64,000 nt of DNA from Crotophaga sulcirostris (lineage: Eukaryota; Chordata; Aves; Cuculiformes; Crotophagidae): positions 1,033,945 through 1,097,944 of the forward strand of contig VYZB01000040.1 of NCBI GenBank assembly GCA_013397455.1, written 5' to 3'. Shown here one piece after another: positions 1 through 9,493 of this stretch (positions within the stretch are counted from its first letter, which is position 1; the number at the start of each line of letters is the position of its first letter). A program made the translations under genes and the position numbers. The notes beneath the pieces are model-generated. The model ran no database searches. It saw only the letters and a list, made by a program, of their open reading frames with translations, and was not told the DNA's origin.

Positions 1-469
1 CTACTAAATGTATACATTTTGGTGGCAGCTGGAGTTGGCCTCCCAAAATGTTGCCCAACCCGGGTCCGCAGCCAGCCAGCATCCTCACCAGAAGCTGTCA
101 GGGCTGCAAGGTGTTTTGTTCATGGCGAGTGATGGTGATCCAGCCATGGCATAACATAGGTGATCAGGCAGAAAAAAGCCCTCGGTGCTTTACTGATGCT
201 TATTTACAGGTAAAAATATCCTATGGATCTATATGGTGGCGTGCTTGCTGAGAACACCCCAACAAATTAGAGTTCATTCTGCACAGGCAATGGGAAAAGG
301 GATGGTTTTCCAGCTGCTGCAGGCTGTTCCTGCCAAGCACATGGAAAAAATACCATCCTAGCCTGATTCCCCACAACCTCTAATACACCAGGAAAGGGAA
401 CAGGCAGCCCTGAGGGAATGCAGGTGTGGTAAAGGATGAGCTTTTCTGCCCTCACTCCACCCCAGCTCA

Positions 470-548
470 TCCCACTGGAGCTTGACCACTGACTCAGAGC
501 TGTCATGGTCTTCAAGGTATTTTCCAACCTAAATCATTCTGTGATTAT
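470..548 (+). mobile_element. CR1 LINE 3'-end fragment (degraded)
   Basis: The sequence around 505-535 (AAGGTATTTTCCAACCTAAA then ATTCTGTGATT) matches the terminal CR1 motif of avian CR1 in sense orientation. Upstream similarity is weak, so the left boundary is approximate. Confidence 0.45.
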
Positions 549-1021
549 CTGAGCTGAGCATTTTCCAGGGTTTCTTCTCATCCCTTTTGATTCACTCAAT
601 ATGTTTCTAACAGCTCAAGGAAAACATTTTCATGTAGGTTTAAGTGTCTTATGTCCAGCAGAGCTGGACCTCAGGGCAGCCGAGGAGATCCTGAAGCCAC
701 CATGCCCCATGGCCACACACATTTCACTCACTGCAAACACACATAGGCATTTGCCAGAGCATAGTTTGGGAGGGTTACACTCCAAAACCTGAAAATTAGG
801 TATTTTAGTAACAAGAATACCTTTCTGTTGTCACAGTGCCAGAGGATGCCATGAAATGCTGCAGCTGCTGTGAAATGCCTGAATTCCAGCATCGCAATAT
901 TGGGGTTGAAACCTGTTCATCTCTGCAGCATCCCAACAACAATGGGGTCATCGGGGTGGGGATGGAGTAGGGCTCTGGACCTGGGTCAGTCAGCAGAGCC
1001 CTCTCCTCTGCTTGTGCCCAC

Positions 1022-1070
1022 TGGGACAGGGGGGACAGGGGGGACAGGGAGGACAGGGGGGACATTGGGG
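1022..1070 (+). repeat. 9-bp G-rich minisatellite (GGGACAGGG)
   Basis: Five units with ACA triplets at 1026, 1035, 1044, 1053 and 1062, each followed by runs of G. The + strand has more than four G-tracts of at least three, so a G-quadruplex is possible. The spot equivalent to this tract in the second copy of the region falls inside or beside the 9194-9493 gap. Confidence 0.9.
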
Positions 1071-1100
1071 ATGGCTTCAGGGGTTCTTGTCTTGTGGTCG

Positions 1101-2009
1101 GGCAAACCCTTCCCACACTGCTGGGTTTGCAGGGCTGCATGAAGATATTTGCAGCAATTCCTGTAAGCAGCTTTGGGGTATTGAAGAGGGAACAGGGACA
1201 TTTTGAGGTCTAAAAAAAGCCAAAACCCATGTTTTGTTGAGCTGCCAAGCTGGCCTGGGAAACAGACGGGGGAAGCGAGAGCAGCCTTATCTTCAGAGAG
1301 CTGTTTTTCTCTTGGTGTTGGGGTATCAGCAGCTTTGTGGGACTGTTTACTGAAGAGAAAGGATCACAAGACACCTGTTGTCCTTTTCACAAGGACACAT
1401 CCTCGCTCACATGCAGACACCGCTCACGTCTGCCTGCATCAAACACGACTCTGATAATTTCCACAAAAGATACCAAGTCCAAACAGGACAATGCAATGCC
1501 AGAACAAAGCTTTCAACTCCAGCGCTATCACTCACTCCCTGTTCTTCTTCAGGTCCCAAAATTCAGACAAAACTAATGTCATCTGAAAAATAGTATCAAA
1601 TTGTCTCATTTTGATGTGTTTTACATGGTTCTTTGGTCTTTTTCTGCATCTGAGATGCAATCTGAAGTTTGTTTGTGTTGCTTCTGTTAGAAGAAAAAGA
1701 TCTGTAAAATAAGTTAGGAGGCTCAAAACCAATCTGTTGAGAGAAAGATGAAGCCTCTCTGAAAAATGTGTGAGAAAAGGAAGGAAGGAGAGGGGTGTCC
1801 ACAGGATCAGGCAGCAATGCCATTCCCTGCACATACAGACCCGAGGACACCCTCAAAGTCACCCATTTGTCCCTCTCCCTGCCACCGAGCCTGTTCTCTG
1901 GAGGAGTGTTTGCAGGGACAACTCTGCCCACATAACTGGGCTAGACCAACACGTAGCTGGGCAACCCAAAAAGGCCTCTGATGGAATATGGGATCATTCT
2001 GATAAAGAT
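1101..2009 (+). repeat. Segmental duplicate, copy 1 left block (matches 9494-10401)
   Basis: About 909 bases align nearly without gaps to 9494-10401 (offset about 8393), with only around half a dozen differences noticed (for example at 1591, 1684, 1768, 1873 and the end). It sits just upstream of the CD8B V exon. Confidence 0.95.
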
Positions 2010-2150
2010 GCTCCTGTTTCTTACTTGTACAATCCCCCGGTCTGTGATTACTTAATCTTATTAAGCCTACAAAGAGAATCTGTACTTAGGATTGAAGAGA
2101 AATAATGAAAAATAAATAATGACTATATATTCCCGTTTCTTTTTTTTAAG

Positions 2151-2501
2151 GTTTCAGTACAAATCTATTTCTAACCCAGACTCCAGGGAATATTTTAGCC
2201 CAAACGAACAATGCAACAGAAATCTTCTGTGAGCTGAAGACAGAGCACACTGGGGTGTACTGGTACCGCTGGAGCCAGAAGAGGCAAAATTTTGAGTTCT
2301 TGGTATTTTCCAACCCGTTGGGCAAAGCAACGTATGGCGTAAACATCAACCAGGACAAGTTTAGTGTCCACGGGTCAAAATCCCACACCTCCTACAGCCT
2401 GCACATCAGCCACCTCCATGCCTCAGACAATGGGACCTATTACTGCTCCATCTCCCAGTCCTCCCAGCTCCTCCTGGGCACTGGGACACGGCTCGGTGTG
2501 G
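2151..2501 (+). CDS. CD8B: CD8B exon 2: Ig V-set domain
   Basis: A 351-base, 117-codon exon of symmetric phase 1, preceded by a T-rich tract ending TTTAAG and followed by GGTAAGC. The canonical disulphide cysteines are codons 27 (IFCEL) and 99 (YYCSI), with the core tryptophan in YWYRW and the DNGTYYC motif before the second cysteine. Two N-glycosylation sequons are visible (NAT before the first Cys, NGT before the second). The acceptor at 2149-2150 was chosen over the AG at 2156-2157 because only the former gives the phase 1 start expected for V exons and for the downstream CD8B exons. Confidence 0.93.
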
Positions 2502-5500
2502 GTAAGCATCACCTTCACAGCTCCAAAATGTGCCACCAGCAGGCTGTGACAAGGTGGCATAGGTAAGGGGTCAGGCTTGTTGGTAGACTCTTCCTAATGT
2601 TGAGACACAAGGCTGGAGCTTTGGAGTTTTCCTGAAGGGTCCTGTGAGAAAAATGTCTCACATTTCCATGTAAAATAACAATGGTTTCCATAGGAATTTT
2701 AATCTTGAGTAGAAGGAGAAAAAATAGTTATGAGTCATGCAAAGTTTTGAATAAGCAGAATCTGAGTGGTCAGATATACAGCTCTTTAATGACATTATTG
2801 GGATATTTTCATGACCAACTTTACAGAGAGAGGGACATACTCCATGGTAATTCAGAAAAAATATGTATTCAGATACATTCATAAAATATATTCAGAAAAA
2901 AGGCATGTTGGTAGACCCTTCCTAATTTTGACATGCAAGGTTAGGGTTCTGGAGTTTTCCCAAAGAGTCCTGTGAGACTGGTTAAGTCAGAAAATACAGA
3001 AAATAGATGTACTTTAGGTCAGCTGCATGTGACAGTCCTTTTGCCTCCAGCAGTTGCTCTGCTGTGGTCATTCCTTGAGCACCACATTGGTCCTGGCATC
3101 TTAGGATTTCCATGAGAATACACTCAGTCCCCAGGATTGCCATGCCCTGTGTTTTTCTTGTCCCCTGTGGTGCTTGTGGATATGTGCCCTGCTCAGCTCC
3201 CCAGGTCGTCCTCACTCTTTCTCAAAGTGTCAGGCCAGAGGACATCACCCCTTGCATTGCAGGGGTGGGTTTGACTCCAGATTTTAAGCCTGTCCTTCAC
3301 ATAAAGGACTGAAGTGGGATTTATTCCTCAAAGCTCACAACCCACCGTCACTGGGGAATTCCATTGAAAAGCCAGAGCTGTCTGCAGGTCCTTTACAGAC
3401 CCTGGGTCTTATAGCAGCTCTTTTTAGTCCATTTTCCTCTTGAACACAGAGAAGGAGGTGACCTGTAAAAACTAAAGTGGTTGAAGTAGGATTCAACCCT
3501 TTCTTTGCAGGCTTTCAGGGAGACAAATAACTAATTAAACCAAGACCCAGCTAAGGATGTTGGCTCTAAATCATCCCCAGTGTCCCAGCATTTCTGTTTT
3601 TTTTTTAAAATATGCCTTGCACCTTGGGCTGGCTGAGAAACTGGATTCTTGCTGGCTCAAAGAAAAGGTGCTTTCAGATAAGGGAAAACTGTTCTTCATC
3701 AAGTGAGCACATATCTATGTGCAAAGCAAAGCATGAAAAACAGGGCTGAAATTCAGCACGATCAAGGACATTCCAGTTTAAAACTAAGCACCAGCAGGTG
3801 TCTGGGAGGGCTGAGGCTTTGCTGGATATTTTCTTTTTTTCCTTTAGTATACATGATAAAATAAATTGCCTTTAAGCTCTTTTGCTTTTCGCTGATTATA
3901 GTGTAAGGGAGAAGTTGCCCAGATAAATCCCGAGCAACAAATGTCTCACCTTTCCGTGTAAAATAACGATGGTTTCCATAGGAATTTCAATCTTGAGTAG
4001 ACACAGAAAAAATAGTTTAGAATCATGCAAAATTTTGAATAACCAGAATCTGAGTGGTCAGATGTACAGCTCTTTAATGACATTGCTGGGGTATTTTCAT
4101 GGTCAGCTTTACAGAGAGATGGATGTACTCCATTGTAATTCTGAAAAAATATAATAAATATTGCTCTCATTTTACCAGCAAAATAATAGTAATAATAATG
4201 CAATTTTAAGGAAAGATTAGAGCAATCTGAATATGGAAAATATCCAGGGATGCCTTAAAACCTCCCAATGTTACTGATATCTCCCACTAGCTGTGGGAGA
4301 CAATGTCTGACAGTAAAGGCAGCTCAAGAAAGTTTCCTTTTTCTCTTACCTTCTGCCCTTGTTTGCCTGCTACATTTTTTTATCAATGCTTTTACAACCC
4401 TTTTGTAACTTCTGTGGTCACCAAGAGGTTCAGGTCAAGCCCCCAGACCCTCCAGATAACCCAGCCCTTTGCAGGGCTCCCTCAATAGGATGAGTTTTAA
4501 AAGCCAAAATTTCCAGCCCTTCTTGCCTGCTAGATGAGATCTCTGCTGCGCTCAGTGCCATACTGACCATCCTCTTCTCCTTCTCACACATCAGTTGATG
4601 TCTTGCCTCTGCCTCCGAAGACCACTCAGGAACCATTCTCCAAAAAGCCCATGCGGCGCACGACCAAAAGAAAAGCTGCTGGTGAGAAAGGTACAGCACC
4701 AGGTTTGCTCAGGCTGCTTTGCCAAAGGGGTTTGCTGAGCTCCTGGGGATCTCCAAGGGTCAGCTTGAGTTTGTTCTGGGATGGGGGTAACCACAACTTG
4801 ACCTTGCAGAGGTCCACCTAGACCCACCAATCTGGATGGAGCTGACCTCTGCCTTTAGGAGAGGTCTCTTGGCATACACAAGGGTTTAGGGGCCAGGCTG
4901 TATTGTCACCTAGCTCTGCCTAAGCTCTAGACATTAGGAAAAATTTCTGCACTGAAGGGGTGGTCAAGCACTGGAACAGCTGCCCAGGGAGGTGGCTGAG
5001 TCCCCATCCCTGGAGGTGTTTAAAAGACAGGTAGATGAGTTCTCAGGGATCTGGTTTAGTAAGTGGAGAGGTACAGTTGGACTCGATGATCTCAGAGGTC
5101 TTTTCCAACCAGATGATTCTATATTTCTATGATTCTGATGACCTTGGGGGTGCAGTGTCACGCTTACAGGCACGGTGAACTCCTGTGCCAGAGAGGACAC
5201 CATGAAAAAGATCAGCATGACTCCTAGCTAAGTTCCCTGCAATGCCTTCAGGGTGTAATGAATCCCCCAAGGGATACCCCAGGGTGATGGTCATGTCCTC
5301 CACCCCTCCTGGATGCCTGCCTTGTTTTTCTCCCCTCCTCACCACATCCTTCACCTCCCAAAGCTGCCAGAGCAGGATGATGCTGGATGCTGAGCTGGGG
5401 AGTCACTCCAGAACATGTTTCCTCCTTCTTTCCAGGTGCTTGCAGCCCCCTGGTCTGGGTCCCCCTGGCCACCAGCATCCTGGTGCTCTTACTGAGCCTG

Positions 5501-5683
5501 GTCCCCACTGCCTATCGCCTCCACCGTAAGCATTCTGTCAGCCCTGAGGGACAACGAGGGCTGTCAGCCCCTGTGACAGCCTGGGAGCTGGATGTGGAGC
5601 TTGGAGGAGGTCCAGGGGCTGACAGACACCATCTCTCCCCAGGTCTACGACGGAGGCTGTGGCTTCGCATCCACAGGCAGTAA
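2151..5683 (+). CDS. CD8B: CD8 beta chain (T-cell co-receptor subunit), 5'-incomplete
   Basis: Four coding exons are visible: 2151-2501, 4595-4681, 5436-5525 and 5643-5683. Every junction is GT..AG and phase 1, so they join into one open frame of about 189 codons. Domain order is Ig V-set, short Lys/Pro-rich hinge, one transmembrane helix and a very short basic tail, which is the CD8 beta plan. CD8 beta pairs with CD8 alpha on cytotoxic T cells and binds MHC class I. The signal-peptide exon was not found in 1-2150 and probably lies left of the window. The V domain keeps the Cys pair, the YWYRW core and a J-like end (GTGTRL), as in CD8 beta of other vertebrates, and the hinge begins VDVLP as in mammals. 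The gene lies head-to-tail upstream of CD8A. No canonical AATAAA was seen in the first 800 bases after the stop. Identity is firm; the 5' end and 3' UTR are not defined. Confidence 0.93.
2573..2868 (+). repeat. Intronic duplicated unit, intact copy
   Basis: Two consecutive blocks, 2573-2648 (TTGGTAGACTCTTCCTAAT...) and 2652-2868 (ATGTCTCACATTTCCATG...), are both repeated downstream at roughly 85-90% identity by eye. In this copy the blocks are only three or four bases apart. Confidence 0.85.
2901..2977 (+). repeat. Second copy of intronic unit, left half
   Basis: It matches 2573-2648 (TTGGTAGACCCTTCCTAAT through TCCTGTGAG), then similarity stops exactly where the second block of the unit should begin. 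Confidence 0.8.
2978..3938 (+). mobile_element. Candidate insertion (~960 bp) splitting the intronic unit
   Basis: This segment separates the two halves of the second copy of a unit that is contiguous at 2573-2868, so it behaves like an insertion relative to that copy. It ends ...GAGCAACA and has AATAAA at 3860-3865, features also seen in LTRs. No internal coding region, terminal inverted repeats or clear target-site duplication could be recognised. A deletion in the intact copy is the alternative. Element class is unknown. Confidence 0.4.
3356..3785 (+). repeat. Segmental duplicate, copy 1 right block (matches 10402-10826)
   Basis: About 430 bases align to 10402-10826 with roughly 29 substitutions plus a poly-T length change, near 93% identity, clearly more diverged than the 1101-2009 block. 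In the second copy the two blocks are directly joined. Confidence 0.9.
3939..4154 (+). repeat. Second copy of intronic unit, right half
   Basis: It matches 2652-2868, starting at ATGTCTCACCTTTCC and ending in TTCTGAAAAAATAT, with an offset near 1290 bases and about 88-90% identity by eye. Confidence 0.85.
4595..4681 (+). CDS. CD8B: CD8B exon 3: hinge/stalk
   Basis: An 87-base phase 1 exon encoding 29 residues beginning VDVLPLPPKTT and ending in a Lys/Arg-rich stretch (RRTTKRKAA). The acceptor is CACATCAG and the donor is GGTGAGA. The stalk contains no cysteine, whereas the mammalian CD8 beta stalk does; the nearest Cys is in the first residues of the next exon. It links the V domain to the membrane helix. 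Confidence 0.85.
4682..5435 (+). other. CD8B: CD8B intron 3
   Basis: The only recognisable content is a sense CR1 3' fragment at 4925-5142. The rest is unique sequence with no supported exon. Confidence 0.75.
4925..5142 (+). mobile_element. CR1 LINE 3' fragment
   Basis: Sense CR1 tail: ATTAGGAAAAATTTCTGCAC, then TGCCCAGGGAGGTGGCTGAG, ending TTGGACTCGATGATCTCAGA and an ATTCTATGATTCT-type terminus. It is 5'-truncated as usual for CR1. Confidence 0.9.
5436..5525 (+). CDS. CD8B: CD8B exon 4: transmembrane segment
   Basis: A 90-base phase 1 exon. It starts GACSPLVW and continues into about 22 hydrophobic residues (LATSILVLLLSLVP), then TAYRLHR. The acceptor is CTTTCCAG and the donor is CCGTAAGC. 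The single Cys just outside the membrane is the likely position for the interchain disulphide with CD8 alpha (inference). Confidence 0.88.
5643..5683 (+). CDS. CD8B: CD8B exon 5: short cytoplasmic tail and stop
   Basis: It begins after CTCTCCCCAG at 5642 and encodes LRRRLWLRIHRQ followed by TAA at 5681-5683. With the previous exon the cytoplasmic part is about 17 residues, very basic and without cysteine, so it has neither the LCK-binding C-x-C motif nor the membrane-proximal cysteines of mammalian CD8 beta. The intron before it is only 117 bases. Confidence 0.85.
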
Positions 5684-6547
5684 ATCCCACTGGCTCCCTC
5701 CACCTTGGGCAGGCAGGAAGAAGCCCTGGACCCTCCCCTGTACGGTGCTGAGCCCTGCCTGGATGTGACCTGAAAAGGATGCTACTGGGGGCAGACATGG
5801 ACTTGCACTGCAAGACAGACCTTGCTTCCCTGCAACAGACCACGATTTGAACACCTTTCCTTGACACAACAGCTGGCAGCTGGGCTGGGACAGACCCTCC
5901 AGCACGCCGAGCAGTTCTCAAAGGACACTGAGCAGGGGGGACACTGTGGCTGGGGCTGTATCAGGGGCACCAGGGCTGCTGCACCAAGAGGATCCAGATG
6001 GGCTGAGAAGATGCTCTGAGAGCTTCTTCACTTTCCTCCCTGTTTGTCCATGGGATGTTATAAAGGTGCTTTTTGTTTCCTCCTGCTGATGGTGGTGGGA
6101 CTTTGCTAACAAACACTCTGAGAGCACACACCAAGCAGCAGGAGCAGGTCACTGTGCAGCCTGTAAAGGCCCTGTACAGGCACATTCATTAGAAACAGTG
6201 AATACATCACTCAACTGTTTTGCCCTGCAGGTTGATGTCTTGTGTCTGTGCTCAGTGTAGGACACTGTGGTGAGCATGGAGCCATGGCCTCTGTCTCAGC
6301 AAGAGCAAAAGCAGAAGAACGGCTTCCGTGGGAACAAGTCTGGGAGGGCATCTTCTCCCCCTGGAGAATGCAAACAGCCAAGAGGGGGAGAGGAAGGCCA
6401 GGGAAAGCAATGCACCCAAGGCCAAACACCTGGCACAGCCTGAAGGCAAACATCACCCCTGAGAGCAAACAGAGGAGACCAGGGGCTGGCCCTGAGCCCA
6501 GCAGCACTGCATGGCTGGCAAGAACTGCCCAAAGCAATCCCAAAATG
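5684..6547 (+). other. CD8B 3' UTR and flank
   Basis: Sequence following the CD8B stop. There is no AATAAA or ATTAAA in this stretch; only weak variants such as AATACA near 6202 are present. No further exon or repeat was recognised before the minisatellite. Confidence 0.5.
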
Positions 6548-7110
6548 TGCTGAGCCCCAGGCATGCTGAGCCCCAAGCAGTGTCTGTGTGCTGAGCCCGA
6601 AGTCATATGTGTGCTGAACCCCAAGCAGTGTCTGTGTGTGCTGAGCCCCAAGCAGTGTCTGTGTGTGCTGAGCTCTGACACTCACAAGTGCTGAGCCCCA
6701 AGCAGGGTCTGTGTGTGCTGAGCTCTGACACAAGTGCTGAGCCCCAAGCAATGTTTGTGTGTGCTGAGCTCTGACACTCACGTGTGCTGAGTCCCAAGCA
6801 GTGTCTGTGTGTGCTAAGCCCTAAGTGATACTCACGTGTGCTGAGCCCCAAGCAATATCTGTGTGTGCTGAGCTCTGACACTCACAAGTGCTGAGCCCCA
6901 AGCAATGTCTGTGTGTGCTGAATTCTGACACAAGTGCTGAGCCCCAAGCAATGTTTGTGTGTGCTGAGCTCTGACACTCACAAGTGCTGAGCCCCAAGCA
7001 GTGTCTGTGTGTGCTGAGCTCTGACACTCACGTGTGCTGAGCCCCAAGCAGGGTCTGTGTGTGCTGAGCCCTAAGGAGTGCTTGCGTGTGCTGAGCCCCA
7101 GGTGGTGCAA
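6548..7110 (+). repeat. GTGCTGAG minisatellite (27 + 23 bp alternating units)
   Basis: About a dozen units of the form GTGCTGAGCCCCAAGCARTG plus TCTGTGT (about 27 bp), interleaved with a second type GTGCTGAGCTCTGACACTCA (about 23 bp), giving an irregular 46-57 bp higher-order period. The minus-strand reading frames through it (repeated SELSTHRHCLGL) are by-products of the repeat. It lies about 0.9 kb after the CD8B stop. Confidence 0.93.
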
Positions 7111-9193
7111 GGAGTAGGGTAAGTCTCACCAGGGATGTGAACAAGGCTCAGCCCCTGCCCAGAGGCTGGAAATTCCATGTCTTGGTGAGCACACGCAGTG
7201 GGTGATGGCTCACAGACATCCCCCGCCCCGCGTCTCTGCTGAGGCTGTGTCAGCTCCAGTCAGGGCAAGGGGAAGGTGGTCCAGACACCTCCTGTCCCCA
7301 GCATGGCTGGGAAGGCCAGCAGCTCTTTCCAGTGCTGGGGAAGTAGCAGGGATGTCCTGTCCTGCACATCATGGGTGTCCTTACAACTGCTCACAAGGCA
7401 AGGGCTGATGTGGCTCCAGGGCCCGCAGCGCTGGGGTGAACGCAGGCATGTGAGGAGCAGGGCAGTGGCACAACACCATCCCTCTGGCCTCACCCTCCCT
7501 CCCCTTACAGCTGCAGGGAGCTGTCACTCCCTACTTTAACATAAATTTTTCCAGAGGACTCAGTCTCAGACGTGGCCGCGGTTGGTCCTTGGGATGGGTA
7601 TTTATTTCCCCTAAATGATGCAGGGAGGTGTCTCACCCAGGTCTCTCAGTCCACCCAGCTGGTGGCCACAGGGGACTCCAACTGCAGAGCTCATCCCAGC
7701 AGGAATGCTGCAGGGAGGAGACCTCAAACATCTCTGCTTCCTACACATCATACCAGCAGCACATTTTAGTCTCTGTGAAAGCTCACATGAACAACACCCA
7801 TCAGTTTTCTACCCCGCAAGCACTCGGTGCACAGAGCTTCACCCCAGGAGCAGATGGGCATCATAACACTTATTTTTTACAGCACAGCTATAAGGAAACC
7901 TCTTTGAAACTCCCCATGGGCAAAGGCTTATTCTTTCAAAAATAGAATTTTTCCCTCTGCCTCTGGAAGGTAAGAGGTCTCAGGGATAACCCTGCCCATT
8001 CTGCTCCTCCTTCCTCCATCCCCACGCTCAGGTGACCCCAACAGTCTCTGAATCTTCCCGGCACTGCATCATCTTGCCTTGACAGACTTCAGCCATCACA
8101 TTAACCCAGCTCCAATAGTTCCCACCTAAATGATGGGAACTTACTCCTTGGTTCTCTGCCCAACAGGGAATAACTGCAACAGGCAGTAAAGAATTTGCTC
8201 AGATCCTGAATTCCCCAAGTTGCCTTCATTGTTCCTTTGTAAACTGGAAAGAAAACTCCCCCTAAAATCCCAACCTCAACATCATCTGCACGCAATGAAA
8301 GCAGGAGAGGAACAAATAAGGATGCTGCTTGTCCTGTTGAAACACAGGTTTGGGCAGTTTCACAATGGAAATGATGAAAAAAGTGGTAGCAGTAATTCCT
8401 ATAGCCATCAACAGGGGCATTTAAGATATTAAACCTCAGAGAGATTTTAACAGAAGGTTTCACAGCTGTGAGAGCCAGTGGAAAATTACCTCTCGATTCC
8501 TAGACCTTTTTCCAGGGCATGGGTAAGAGAGAAACAGAAGCACTAATAAAAAGAGACTTTTATGTCTGAGAAAATCAGTCCAGTTCCCCAATATCCACAG
8601 CTCCTTTGGTTTTCTTCCCTACCTCATCACTGTGCTGAGAGCACGATGACAATAGCAGTCAAGGGTCGAGGATGCCTTGTCATGGCACGGTGGGGAAGGG
8701 GGATGGTTCCATCGTGGAAACTGATGGGAAGATATTTCTGTGCATCTCTGCAAATGGCATCCATGGAGGGAGAGATATGGGTAACAACATCTCCCATCAC
8801 AATGTCACTCCTGCTGTGATGTCCAGGCCAATGAGAGTCCTTCAATTTATCCCTCGTTTCCTTCCAAGGATGGACCAGCCTTCTCCTCTCTCCCACTGCC
8901 ACCCTCCTCCCCACAATGAGGAACAACCAGAATTAGAAGGGACAATAATGGGATTTTATATACAACCCCAAAACCTCATGTGAACACCTAGTAAATGATG
9001 TTACCTTAACGAACAAAAGTTGCTGCTGCAAAAAAACTGAACAAAGACAAAAGGCCTTTGAATAGGACAAGGAGGGGTTTGCTGATCTATGGGTTTAAAT
9101 ACAAAATGTTACCTATGCTGTGCTCTAACCACGTGAATCATCAGGAAAGGAATTGTAAAGGAGGTCAAAAATTACATGTTGTAACAATATGTT
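7111..9193. other. Intergenic, no feature recognised
   Basis: Unique-looking sequence of mixed composition. No exon, repeat family or regulatory element can be supported; the open frames present are short and resemble no family I know. Confidence 0.5.
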
Positions 9194-9493
9194 NNNNNNN
9201 NNNNNNNNNNNNNNNNNNNNNNNNNNNNNNNNNNNNNNNNNNNNNNNNNNNNNNNNNNNNNNNNNNNNNNNNNNNNNNNNNNNNNNNNNNNNNNNNNNNN
9301 NNNNNNNNNNNNNNNNNNNNNNNNNNNNNNNNNNNNNNNNNNNNNNNNNNNNNNNNNNNNNNNNNNNNNNNNNNNNNNNNNNNNNNNNNNNNNNNNNNNN
9401 NNNNNNNNNNNNNNNNNNNNNNNNNNNNNNNNNNNNNNNNNNNNNNNNNNNNNNNNNNNNNNNNNNNNNNNNNNNNNNNNNNNNNNNNNNNNN
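9194..9493. other. Assembly gap (300 N)
   Basis: Exactly 300 undetermined bases. The right flank resumes at the point equivalent to 1101, only about 31 bases past the G-rich minisatellite of the first copy, so the missing part may contain the counterpart of that tract. Reading frames crossing the gap are meaningless. Confidence 1.

Larger units (their letters stand above)
1..2150 (+). other. Upstream/intron 1 region of CD8B
   Basis: No signal-peptide exon or other convincing coding exon was recognised on either strand. It contains a short CR1 tail near 470-548, a 9-bp G-rich minisatellite at 1022-1070, and from 1101 to 2009 a segment duplicated almost identically at 9494-10401. If CD8B exon 1 is outside the window, all of this is intron 1. 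Confidence 0.6.
2502..4594 (+). other. CD8B: CD8B intron 2
   Basis: This intron holds a duplicated unit: blocks at 2573-2648 and 2652-2868 recur at 2901-2977 and 3939-4154. The second copy is split by about 960 bases (2978-3938). The inserted part contains the 3356-3785 block that recurs at 10402-10826. No additional Ig exon was found. Confidence 0.8.

Noticed and set aside
1203..1454. Candidate CD8B signal-peptide exon in 1-2150
   Set aside because: No ATG with a hydrophobic core followed by a phase 1 donor was found; the frame here has no leader-like profile and is duplicated at 9596.
2156..2157. Alternative acceptor AG for the CD8B V exon
   Set aside because: It would give a phase 2 entry, inconsistent with the phase 1 structure of V exons and the rest of the gene.
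3112..3312. A possible second Ig-like exon in CD8B intron 2
   Set aside because: The frame has several Cys but no Trp core, no YxC motif and no matching splice phases.
6211..7110. Minus-strand frames rich in SELSTHRHCLGL repeats as a repetitive protein
   Set aside because: They follow the GTGCTGAG minisatellite, shift frame between units and have no start context, splice structure or known family.
6548..7110. CRISPR-like array
   Set aside because: Units are contiguous degenerate minisatellite repeats without unique spacers, in a vertebrate genome.
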